Assembly: GCA_002700305.1 (NCBI GenBank)
Contig: PACZ01000005.1
Span: forward strand, 1 to 63,474
Direction of reading: 5' to 3'
Length of the DNA stretch: 63,474 bases
From: Hyphomonas sp.
Lineage (GTDB): Bacteria; Pseudomonadota; Alphaproteobacteria; Caulobacterales; Hyphomonadaceae
The notes under the pieces are model-generated. The model ran no database searches. It was not told the origin of the DNA and saw only the letters and a program-made list of their open reading frames with translations. Shown here one piece after another: positions 51,674 to 58,905 of the stretch. A program made the position numbers and the translations under genes. Positions within the stretch are counted from its first letter, which is position 1. The number at the start of each line of letters is the position of its first letter.

Positions 51674-52597
51674 TCAATGACCTTTTTCTGACCAGACTTT
51701 CATGATGTGGTGAGCAATTGCCATCGGCGGCGGTCCGAACATCTCGCCGTGACTGTGATTGAGGATCCGGACCATCTCTTCGCGGGTCACCCAGCGGGCC
51801 ACTTCGATCTCTTTCTCATCGATGGAAATGTCGAACCCTTCTGCTTCCAGAATAAGGCCGACCATGAGCGAGGACGGGAAGGGCCATGGCTGGCAGGCGA
51901 CGTATTCTGCACTCGCTGCATCAGCAACGACGCCAGCTTCCTCGAAGATTTCGCGCGCCGCGGCCTGCTCGATGGTTTCTCCGGGTTCGCAGAAACCGGC
52001 GAGGCAGGAATAGAATCCCGGCGGCCACATCTTCTGTCGTCCGATCAGCGCCTTGCCGTCTTTCACGGCCAGCATGATCGCGACGGGGTCTGTCCGCGGG
52101 AAATGTTCGGCGCCGCAGGACGGGCATTGCCGTTTCCATCCGGCTTCGACCATCGCACTTTCCGAACCGCATTTTGAGCAGAACCTGTGGCTCTGATGCC
52201 ACATGAAAATTGACCGCGCGGTCGAGGCGCAGTTTCCATCCATCTCCGGAATCGATCCGGCGGCGGCCCGGAAATCGAGAAACTCTCCGGCCCCTTCGAT
52301 CAGCGAGCCTTCAAGCGCAAAACGTTCCGGCAGGTCGATCGCAAACACCGGTGTGCCGGCCTTGTCTTCACCGAGGAAGAGGCGCGGCGAGCCGGGCGAG
52401 AGGCGGGCCGCTTCAGGCCCCATCCACACAAGTCCGCTGTCGCGGCCCGGATGCACGAACGGTTCGCCGTTGCGCATCAGCAGGATCAGCACGTCCTCGC
52501 GTTTGAAAGCTTCCTCCAGCCAGGCCTCGTCAAGTCGGCGGTGCGCGGCGCGGTCAATCGGTTTCGCCGCAAGCGGCATGTCGTTTGAGTTCGTCAT
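51674..52597 (-). CDS. nudC: NAD(+) diphosphatase / NADH pyrophosphatase (NudC)
   Basis: 307-residue Nudix enzyme that hydrolyses NAD(H) and can decap NAD-capped RNA. A four-Cys zinc ribbon (CSKCG, CPSCG) is followed by the Nudix box GFCEPGETIEQAAAREIFEE and AGVVADAASAEYVACQPWPF with the NudC-type S-Q-P-W-P-F-P-x-S motif in variant form. Length fits. It lies 61 bases downstream of the PfpI gene on the same strand and may share its transcript. Confidence 0.95.
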   Translation of the reverse strand: MTNSNDMPLAAKPIDRAAHRRLDEAWLEEAFKREDVLILLMRNGEPFVHPGRDSGLVWMGPEAARLSPGSPRLFLGEDKAGTPVFAIDLPERFALEGSLIEGAGEFLDFRAAAGSIPEMDGNCASTARSIFMWHQSHRFCSKCGSESAMVEAGWKRQCPSCGAEHFPRTDPVAIMLAVKDGKALIGRQKMWPPGFYSCLAGFCEPGETIEQAAAREIFEEAGVVADAASAEYVACQPWPFPSSLMVGLILEAEGFDISIDEKEIEVARWVTREEMVRILNHSHGEMFGPPPMAIAHHIMKVWSEKGH

Positions 52598-52658
52598 GCA
52601 ACGCGCATGCAGCAGCTTTCTGCTCCGATCAAGACGGCACCGCGCGGAACCCTCCGGG

Positions 52659-53234
52659 TCAGGCGGTCACGGACTCGCGCTGGGCGGCGTGTTTGCCTTC
52701 GCAGATCTCTTCAACGATCTTTGCATTGAATTGGCCAAGGTCGTCCGGATTTCGCGAGGTGACGAGACCTTCGTCCACGACAACTGCTTCGTCTGTCACG
52801 ACAGCACCGGCATTTTTCAGGCCCTGCTGGATCGCGGAGAAACCCGTCATCTTGCGGCCATTCACCAGGCCTGCCGAGATAAGGACCTGCGGTCCGTGGC
52901 AGATGGAGAAGACAGGTTTCTTCTGCTCGAAGAAAGCGGATGCGAAAGCCAGGGCTCTGCTGTCCCGGCGCAGCGCGTCCGGATTGAAAAGACCGCCCGG
53001 GATAAGCAGCGCATCGAAATCTTCTGCCTTTGCCTCGTCCAGTTTCACATCCACATCGAACCAGTCACCGTGTTCGCGGTGCTTGTTGCCCTGGATGCGC
53101 TGGTCGTTCGGCGAGACGATCTTGCAGGTGCCGCCTGCGTTTTCGATGGCCTCTTTCGGCGAGGTCAGCTCGATCTGTTCAAATCCGTCGGTTGCGAGAA
53201 TGGCGAGGGTGCGGTTTTCGGCACGTTTCGTCAT
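52659..53234 (-). CDS. DJ-1/PfpI family protein
   Basis: 191 residues. The nucleophilic Cys is C112 in VFSICHGPQVLIS, with the conserved acid in TDGFEQIELTSPKEAI and the GGLFNPDALR block of the stress-type PfpI/YhbO group. Members act as deglycases, chaperones or peptidases; the exact one cannot be told. The ATG at 53234 is chosen because it begins the domain; sequence further upstream in this frame is antisense to typA. Confidence 0.92.
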   Translation of the reverse strand: MTKRAENRTLAILATDGFEQIELTSPKEAIENAGGTCKIVSPNDQRIQGNKHREHGDWFDVDVKLDEAKAEDFDALLIPGGLFNPDALRRDSRALAFASAFFEQKKPVFSICHGPQVLISAGLVNGRKMTGFSAIQQGLKNAGAVVTDEAVVVDEGLVTSRNPDDLGQFNAKIVEEICEGKHAAQRESVTA

Positions 53235-53480
53235 GATAAGTCCTTTCCTGCTAATGTGACGCGCGGATTGTGCCGCGCGGTCCCGTCCAGCCCTGTAACT
53301 TACCAATGGGTGGGGCAGGGCTCTGTTCCATGACGATTGCAACAGGAAGCGGCGCTGTCGCCGGTATGGCAGCTGTTCAGCCCCAGGGGGCTTTCTGACA
53401 CTTGGGCATAGCCAAACCGTGCGGCATCCTGTACCGGGCGCGGGAATTCCCCTTTCTTCCCTCCCGAAAGCCTGCCGCCC

Positions 53481-55310
53481 ATGTCCACGCCTATCGAAAA
53501 AATGCGTAACATCGCCATCATCGCCCACGTCGACCACGGTAAGACGACGCTGGTGGATGAACTCCTCAAACAGTCCGGCACCTTCCGTGAAAACGAGAAG
53601 ACTGCCGAACGGATGATGGATTCCAACGATCTGGAAAAAGAGCGCGGCATCACCATTCTCGCCAAAACCACCTCGGTCGAGTGGAACGGCTACCGGATCA
53701 ACATCGTCGACACGCCCGGACACGCCGATTTCGGCGGTGAGGTGGAGCGTATCCTTCACATGGTGGACGGCGCCATTGTTCTTGTGGACGCGGCCGAAGG
53801 CCCAATGCCACAGACCAAGTTCGTGGTGTCCAAGGCGCTGAAAGTCGGCCTGAAGCCGATCGTCGCCGTCAACAAGATCGACAAGCCGGAGCGCCGCCCC
53901 GACGAAGTGGTCAATGACGTGTTCGACCTGTTCGCCAATCTCGACGCCACCGACGAGCAGCTCGACTTCCCGATCCTCTACGGCTCGGCCAAGCAGGGCT
54001 GGATGTCGAGCCAGTACGAGGAGGCGAAGGCCAATATGGACGAGCTGTTCCAGCTGGTCGTGGATCATGTGCCGACGCCGAAAGTGGAAGAGGGACCGTT
54101 CCGCTTCCTCGCCACCACGATTTCCGCCGACAACTTCCTTGGCCGCATCCTGACCGGCCGCGTCGCGTCCGGCAGCATCAAGCCGAACCAGACCATCAAG
54201 GTGCTGGACCGCGAGGGCGGGCTCGTCGAACAGGGCCGCGTGTCGAAAGTGCTCGCCTTCCGCGGGCTTGAGCGCGTGCCGGTTGAAGAGGCGCAGGCTG
54301 GTGACATCGTCTCGCTGGCCGGCATGACCAAGGCGAACGTCGCCGATACGTTCTGCGATCCGTCGGTTTCCGAGCCGATTGCGGCCCAGCCGATTGACCC
54401 GCCGACCATCTCCATGACCTTCCGCGTCAATGACAGCCCGCTGGCGGGCACGGAAGGCACCAAGGTCACCAGCCGCATGATCTGGGACCGTCTGCTGAAA
54501 GAAGCCGAAGGCAACGTCGCCCTGAAGGTCGACCGGGCCACGGACGCCGAAGCATTTACCGTCTCCGGCCGCGGCGAACTCCAGCTGGCCGTCCTCATCG
54601 AGACGATGCGCCGCGAAGGCTTCGAGCTTGGCGTGTCGCGTCCGCAGGTCGTGATGCAAGAAGACGAGAGCGGCAACAAGCTGGAGCCGATCGAAGAGGT
54701 CGTCATCGACGTCGACGATGAGCATTCCGGCATCGTCGTGCAGAAACTGTCAGAGCGCAAAGCCGACATGCTGGACATGCGCCCCTCCGGCGCGGGCCGC
54801 ACACGCATGGTGTTCCACGCGCCGACGCGCGGCCTGATCGGGTATCAGGGCGAGCTGCTGTCGGATACGCGCGGCACGGCCATCATGAACCGCGTCTTCC
54901 ATGAATACGCCCCGCACAAGGGCAAGATCCAGGGCCGTCACACCGGCGTGCTGATCGCCATGGAGCAGGGCGAGGCCGTGGCCTTCGCGCTGTGGAACCT
55001 CGAAGACCGTGGGCCGATGATGATCCATCCGGGCGACAAGGTGTATGGCGGCATGATCGTCGGCGAGCACACACGCGACAACGATCTCGAAGTGAACGTG
55101 CTCAAAGGCAAGAAGCTGACGAACATGCGCGCCTCCGGCTCGGACGAGGCTGTGCGCCTGACCCCGCCGCTTCAGATGACGCTGGAAAAGTCGCTGGCCT
55201 ACATTGCCGACGACGAACTCGTGGAAGTCACGCCGGAGAATATCCGCCTGCGCAAGATCTTCCTCGACCCGCACGAGCGCAAGCGCAACGCGAAGAAGGC
55301 CGAGGCGTAA
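53481..55310 (+). CDS. typA: Ribosome-associated GTPase TypA/BipA
   Basis: 609-residue translational GTPase. G1 is [11 protein letters not shown]2 lies in [16 protein letters not shown]3 is [14 protein letters not shown] and G4 is NKIDKP. Domains II, III and V follow, with [20 protein letters not shown] and the BipA-specific C-terminal [20 protein letters not shown]. It acts in ribosome assembly and stress adaptation. The ribosome binding site is weak. A hairpin without T-run at 55353-55380 follows. Confidence 0.97.
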   Translation: MSTPIEKMRNIAIIAHVDHGKTTLVDELLKQSGTFRENEKTAERMMDSNDLEKERGITILAKTTSVEWNGYRINIVDTPGHADFGGEVERILHMVDGAIVLVDAAEGPMPQTKFVVSKALKVGLKPIVAVNKIDKPERRPDEVVNDVFDLFANLDATDEQLDFPILYGSAKQGWMSSQYEEAKANMDELFQLVVDHVPTPKVEEGPFRFLATTISADNFLGRILTGRVASGSIKPNQTIKVLDREGGLVEQGRVSKVLAFRGLERVPVEEAQAGDIVSLAGMTKANVADTFCDPSVSEPIAAQPIDPPTISMTFRVNDSPLAGTEGTKVTSRMIWDRLLKEAEGNVALKVDRATDAEAFTVSGRGELQLAVLIETMRREGFELGVSRPQVVMQEDESGNKLEPIEEVVIDVDDEHSGIVVQKLSERKADMLDMRPSGAGRTRMVFHAPTRGLIGYQGELLSDTRGTAIMNRVFHEYAPHKGKIQGRHTGVLIAMEQGEAVAFALWNLEDRGPMMIHPGDKVYGGMIVGEHTRDNDLEVNVLKGKKLTNMRASGSDEAVRLTPPLQMTLEKSLAYIADDELVEVTPENIRLRKIFLDPHERKRNAKKAEA

Positions 55311-55459
55311 CCTCCGCCGGATAAAGCGCGCCACAATTTCACTTGCCGGATGGCAGGCCCGGGCGTCCGCCGGGGCCTGCGCCTTGCCTCATGGTCAGGG
55401 AACCGGACCGTGTGTGAGGCGTTTGTTCCTGGAATTCTAAAAAACCGGGAGCTTCGCCG

Positions 55460-55645
55460 ATGTCCTCATTTTCGCTTTATCTGACCGGCTTCGTGATCTT
55501 CATCGCCGGGCTCGCCTATGGCGCCTTCCTGCTCGGCATCGAGGCCTCATGGATCGCGGTCGGCGCGTTTACGCTGTTCGGCCTCGGCATGGTGATTGGC
55601 GTCAGCAAGACCCGAACGCGCGACGAGTCCCCCGCCAGCGACTAG
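55460..55645 (+). CDS. Small two-helix membrane protein
   Basis: 61 residues with two hydrophobic helices (SLYLTGFVIFIAGLAYGAFL and ASWIAVGAFTLFGLGMVIGV) and a charged KTRTRDESPASD tail. No named family recognised. An AACCGGGAG site precedes the ATG. It is transcribed after typA but with 149 bases between, and ends at a convergent hairpin. Confidence 0.75.
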   Translation: MSSFSLYLTGFVIFIAGLAYGAFLLGIEASWIAVGAFTLFGLGMVIGVSKTRTRDESPASD

Positions 55646-55659
55646 CGTTTTCCGGTTGG

Positions 55660-55691
55660 AGCGCCGCGGTCAAAGGCAGGACCGCAGCGCT
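55660..55691. terminator. Convergent hairpin, possible terminator
   Basis: AGCGC-C-GCGGTC (55660-55671) pairs with GACCGC-A-GCGCT (55680-55691). The stem is strong, with one internal mismatch, but the T-run is short. It lies between convergent small-membrane and globin genes. Confidence 0.5.
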
Positions 55692-56099
55692 TCAGGCGGG
55701 CAGGGGCTGGGAGAGGCGCGATGCATCGGCCAGAACCGATGCCCACGCTGCCTCCATCAACGGCGACCAGTCACTGCCCGCCACTTCCTTTGTCACATCG
55801 CGGATGATGTCGAAGAACACCTCGAACATGCCGGCCGGAACATCATACGTGTCGTGATTGACCCGTTCCGACCGGATCACCGTCTCCGCCATCGTGCCCG
55901 GCCCGTCCGCCAGATCCATCAGGCACTCGAACGCCTGAGACAACATAGACCCCCGCACCCCGCCATCCGTATCCATCAGGAACAGATCTTCCAGCTCCGG
56001 ATACGCCGCAAAGAGGCGCGTATAGACCAAGCCCGTCACATCCCCGGCCCTCTCAGAGAGCAGGCCGAGGCTGTCGACAAGGGCCGGGTGGCCAGACAT
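55692..56099 (-). CDS. Single-domain globin
   Basis: 135-residue globin-like protein. SERAGDVTGLVYTRLFAAYP (helices A-B) and VNHDTYDVPAGMFEVFFDII (F-G helices) align with bacterial flavohaemoglobin globin domains. H82 falls at the proximal F8 haem-binding position, and LMEAAWASVLADASRL fits helix H. Similarity is weak, so this is a divergent globin or a globin-fold sensor that may bind haem. No reductase domain is attached. It starts on the last base of the S9 peptidase gene (ATG overlapping). Confidence 0.7.
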   Translation of the reverse strand: MSGHPALVDSLGLLSERAGDVTGLVYTRLFAAYPELEDLFLMDTDGGVRGSMLSQAFECLMDLADGPGTMAETVIRSERVNHDTYDVPAGMFEVFFDIIRDVTKEVAGSDWSPLMEAAWASVLADASRLSQPLPA

Positions 56100-58186
56100 C
56101 AGTCTTCTCCGCCGTCTTCCGCCGCATCCTCTTTCTTCGCCGGGTCGTATTTCGCGAACCAGCCCATGATGTTGTCTGTCTTGGCGATCAGGCGGGAGGG
56201 GCGCGAGGCGATATAGTGCGGCGAGCCCGGCACGCGGACATAGACCGTGTCCACACCATTCATCTTGAGGGCGGTGTAGAACTGTTCGGCTTCCCAGGCC
56301 GGTGTGCGGTAGTCTTCCTCACCCACCATGATCATGGTCGGCGTCGTCACCTTGTCGACATAGCGGATCGGCGAGAATTTCAGGAAGGCTTCCGGATCGG
56401 CCCATGGGTCGGCACGGATCCAGTGGCGGCGCACGAATTGCGAGATGTCACCGGCGAGCGCCATCGTCATCCAGTTGATCACCGGCTTGATCGACGCAGC
56501 CGCGGCGAAGCGGTCGGTCTTTGTGACGGTCCATGCCGTCAGGATGCCGCCGCCGGAACCGCCGGTGATGAACAGGCGGTCCTCATCGACATAATCCTTC
56601 GCGACCAGGTCATCGACGACGCTCATCAGGTCGTCATAGTCATTGCCCGGATAGGCGAGGTCGATCAGCTGGGCGAACTCTTCGCCATAACCGGTCGAGC
56701 CGCGCGGATTGCTCCACACGGTGACATAGCCCTCGGCGGCATAGCGCTGGATCTCGCTGCCGAAGAAGGGCGAGTACATCGCATACGGACCGCCATGGAT
56801 TTCCAGGATCATCGGGAAGCTGCCATCGGCTTTGAAGTCCGGCGGCAGGGCGACCCAGGCTTCGATCTCGCGGCCATCGGCGCTGGAGGCGACATGGATC
56901 TCCTCGACTTTCGCCATGTCGAGGAAGGGCAGGACATCGGCGTTGAGCTCTGTCAGCACCTTGTTGTCCTTGCCATTGGCGCCGATCGTGGCGACCTCGG
57001 CCGGGCGGTCGGAGAAGCCAGCCGTGTAGGCGATCACCGGCTTGCGGCCTTCGCTGATGGAGAAGCTGCCTTCGGCATAGGGCCGCCCGATGGAGGCGCC
57101 GCCGACATTGGTGACGACCTCGCTGACATCACCGTTCAGCTCGACATTGTAGACGCTGAGCACGCCATGGTCTTCGCAGAGAGCGTACAGGCTCTTGCCG
57201 TTCGGAGCCCAGGCGATGCTGCCGAATTCCAGCGGGAAGTCGGCCGCCAGTTCGCGGACGTTTCCGCCATCGGCATCCATCAGGTAGAGATTGGCCTGCT
57301 CATAGGCCTTCAGGTGATCGTCATAGCCGCGGAAGGCGATGGTCTTGCCGTCCGGCGAGACGACCGGGCCGAGGTCCGGTCCGTCGCGGCTGGTCAGGGC
57401 GCTGATGGAATTGTCGGTGAGGTCGATCTTGTAGACCTCGCTCTCGACCGGATCCAGGTCGCGGTCTTCGGCGAGATTGCCGCTGACGAGCAGGGTGTCA
57501 TTGTCCAGCCATTGCGGGCCGCCGAGGTCGGCCTCCTCGAAGGTCACCTGGCGCGGCGTGCCGCCATCGACGGTCAGCACGAAAATCTGCTCGGCGCCGT
57601 CCTGAAGATAGCCTGCGCCGTCGAACCGGAAGGTCAGGTCGTCGATGACCTTCACGCCGTCATTCCACTTGGCGCCCTTGGGCGGGGTGAGGGGTTTGGC
57701 GAAGCTCGGCGTTTCGCCCTTCACGAACATGGAGAAGGCGACCTCTTTGCCGTCCGGCGACCAGGCCGCGGCGCTCGGGCCTTCCTCGGTGAACTGGGCG
57801 AGCGAGAAGCTGCGGCCGCTGTCCAGATAGAGGAGGCGCATTTCCGGGCCTTTGCCGTTCGACGACATATAAAGAATGCGCGACCCGTCCGGCGACCAGC
57901 GCGGCCGGCCGGCGGAGACGTCTGTCACCAGCGGGCGGTGCGCGCCGGTGGCAAGATCGATGGACCAGAGGTGCCCGGTGTCGCGGTCGGTCATTTTGTC
58001 CATGGAATGGCGGACATAGACCACGGTCTTCCCGTCCGGGGAAACCTGCGGGTCGGTCGCATATTCCATGTCGAAGACACGTTCGGCGGTGAAGCGCTTC
58101 GAGGGCGCCTCGTCTTCCTTCGCCAGTGCCGGTGCGGCGCTCAGCAGCGCGGCCACCGCGGCCATCGCAAGCAGTCTCTGTTTCAT
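56099..58186 (-). CDS. Prolyl oligopeptidase family (S9) peptidase
   Basis: 695-residue exported S9 peptidase with signal peptide MKQRLLAMAAVAALLSAAPA. A beta-propeller domain (about 40-420) carries DPQVSPDGKTVVYVRHSMDK and PRWSPDGSRILYMSSNG repeats. The C-terminal alpha/beta-hydrolase has the nucleophile S544 in ITGGSGGGILTAW, and the late HYIASRP provides the catalytic His. An aminopeptidase- or dipeptidyl peptidase-like role in periplasmic peptide use is likely. Confidence 0.94.
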   Translation of the reverse strand: MKQRLLAMAAVAALLSAAPALAKEDEAPSKRFTAERVFDMEYATDPQVSPDGKTVVYVRHSMDKMTDRDTGHLWSIDLATGAHRPLVTDVSAGRPRWSPDGSRILYMSSNGKGPEMRLLYLDSGRSFSLAQFTEEGPSAAAWSPDGKEVAFSMFVKGETPSFAKPLTPPKGAKWNDGVKVIDDLTFRFDGAGYLQDGAEQIFVLTVDGGTPRQVTFEEADLGGPQWLDNDTLLVSGNLAEDRDLDPVESEVYKIDLTDNSISALTSRDGPDLGPVVSPDGKTIAFRGYDDHLKAYEQANLYLMDADGGNVRELAADFPLEFGSIAWAPNGKSLYALCEDHGVLSVYNVELNGDVSEVVTNVGGASIGRPYAEGSFSISEGRKPVIAYTAGFSDRPAEVATIGANGKDNKVLTELNADVLPFLDMAKVEEIHVASSADGREIEAWVALPPDFKADGSFPMILEIHGGPYAMYSPFFGSEIQRYAAEGYVTVWSNPRGSTGYGEEFAQLIDLAYPGNDYDDLMSVVDDLVAKDYVDEDRLFITGGSGGGILTAWTVTKTDRFAAAASIKPVINWMTMALAGDISQFVRRHWIRADPWADPEAFLKFSPIRYVDKVTTPTMIMVGEEDYRTPAWEAEQFYTALKMNGVDTVYVRVPGSPHYIASRPSRLIAKTDNIMGWFAKYDPAKKEDAAEDGGED

Positions 58187-58317
58187 TGAGAAACCCTCCC
58201 ATCTTTAAACAAGTGAAGTCATGGCTAGCATGGGGAACGGCAGCAGGACAGCATTTGATGGTCCGTTATAGTCCGGCATGATCATGGCCTGATCTGGCGA
58301 TGGACTCACTCTGGCCC

Positions 58318-58346
58318 TTGCGTCCGGGGCGGCCTCTGCGCATATA
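58318..58346 (+). promoter_or_regulatory. Promoter of SRP RNA gene
   Basis: A -35-like TTGCGT at 58318-58323 and a -10-like CATATA at 58341-58346 are 17 bases apart. They place transcription start about 58353, the 5' edge of the SRP RNA helix. A GANTC site is just upstream at 58303. Confidence 0.6.
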
Positions 58347-58351
58347 GCCCG

Positions 58352-58450
58352 CGGGAGGCAGGTGGCGGACGGGCCGCTCGCCAACCGGGTCAGGCCGGGA
58401 ACGGAGCAGCCCCAACGAGTTTTCCGCCCGGGTCGCTCGCCTGTCTCCTT
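58352..58450 (+). ncRNA. ffs: Signal recognition particle 4.5S RNA
   Basis: The conserved domain IV loop reads GGGTCAGGCCGGGAACGGAG then CAGCCCCAACGAG at 58386-58418, matching the bacterial SRP RNA apex (GGTCAGG...GGAA...GCAGC). The flanks 58354-58374 and 58428-58448 pair into the long stem (GGAGGCAGG against CCTGTCTCC with G-U pairs). About 95-100 bases, so it is the short 4.5S type without an Alu domain. It would guide Ffh to membrane-protein signal sequences. It lies between the S9 peptidase and nrdA. Confidence 0.92.
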
Positions 58451-58505
58451 CTTCTCCTACATTCTCGACCAGACTGAATGTCATGCCCGCATCGGGGCAG
58501 GGGAC

Positions 58506-58608
58506 GACTCATTTGCTCGCCTGAGCCGGGAATCGGCCCCGTCAGGAATCGTTTTCTGCGTGTGTTCGGGGGCGGGCACCTACTAGGGATAGTGGGGCGG
58601 CCGGAATC
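58506..58608. promoter_or_regulatory. Cluster of GANTC (CcrM) sites before nrdA
   Basis: Four GANTC sites lie in 103 bp: GACTC at 58506, GAATC at 58530, 58546 and 58604. The chance rate is about one in 256 bp. CcrM methylation and GcrA control cell-cycle genes in Caulobacter, so cell-cycle timing of nrdA is plausible. Confidence 0.55.
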
Positions 58609-58682
58609 CGCGCCTTTTCCTCGCCGGACGGTGGCCGGTTTTTTCGGCGGCAATCCGGCGCAGGGGGTGAAGAACACACCTG

Positions 58683-58758
58683 TTTTCCACAGGCCAGAAC
58701 GCCCATGGCTCTTGCGTTTTCAGGGTTTCGGAAGGATTTTGTTAACCAGTTTTCCACG
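58683..58758 (+). promoter_or_regulatory. DnaA-box-like sites before nrdA
   Basis: TTTTCCACA at 58683-58691 fits TTWTNCACA exactly. TTTTCCACG at 58750-58758 differs at one base. DnaA sites regulate nrd genes in other bacteria. With only one perfect site this is suggestive. Confidence 0.45.
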
Positions 58759-58788
58759 GCGAATGTGAACCTTTCCCGACAAACCACG

Positions 58789-58818
58789 TTGACCGTGTGT
58801 TAACCTTCGGACACTATA
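58789..58818 (+). promoter_or_regulatory. Putative nrdA promoter
   Basis: TTGACC at 58789-58794 (five of six -35 bases) and ACTATA at 58813-58818 as -10, 18 bases apart. The -10 lies within the NrdR box, which fits repression by NrdR. Confidence 0.55.
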
Positions 58819-58826
58819 TGTAGTGT
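58811..58826. promoter_or_regulatory. NrdR box
   Basis: ACACTATATGTAGTGT is an almost perfect palindrome matching the NrdR consensus ACACWATATATWGTGT. It overlaps the -10 region of the nrdA promoter. A second box is normally found one and a half to three turns away; the sequence at 58779-58794 is only a weak match. Confidence 0.85.
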
Positions 58827-58905
58827 CAGGAACGACGGAGGGCGCCACATGTTGGCGCTTGGGGCTGAAGTTCCTATATTTTCAATCGATCCGGAGGGCT
58901 GCCGC

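Noticed and set aside
53379..53397. Short GC hairpin before typA as a terminator
   Set aside because: The stem is only five pairs and the following bases are TTCTG; too weak to call.
53235..54725. Long N-terminal extension of the PfpI-like protein
   Set aside because: The extension is antisense to typA and has no conserved domain; the ATG at 53234 begins the DJ-1 fold exactly.
55353..55380. Terminator after typA
   Set aside because: A good eight-pair stem exists but there is no T-run, so termination is not supported.
56216..58189. A 657-codon open frame on the plus strand opposite the S9 peptidase
   Set aside because: Antisense of a real gene with signal peptide and catalytic motif; no recognisable domain and biased low-complexity composition.
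58450..58848. Cobalamin riboswitch before the ribonucleotide reductase gene
   Set aside because: No B12-box or matching stem pattern was seen, and the enzyme is class I, which does not need B12.
58849..58905. Upstream start for NrdA adding 19 residues
   Set aside because: Codons such as ATA, TCA, CCT and TTG are unlike the rest of the gene. Kept as a finding because its ribosome binding site is good.
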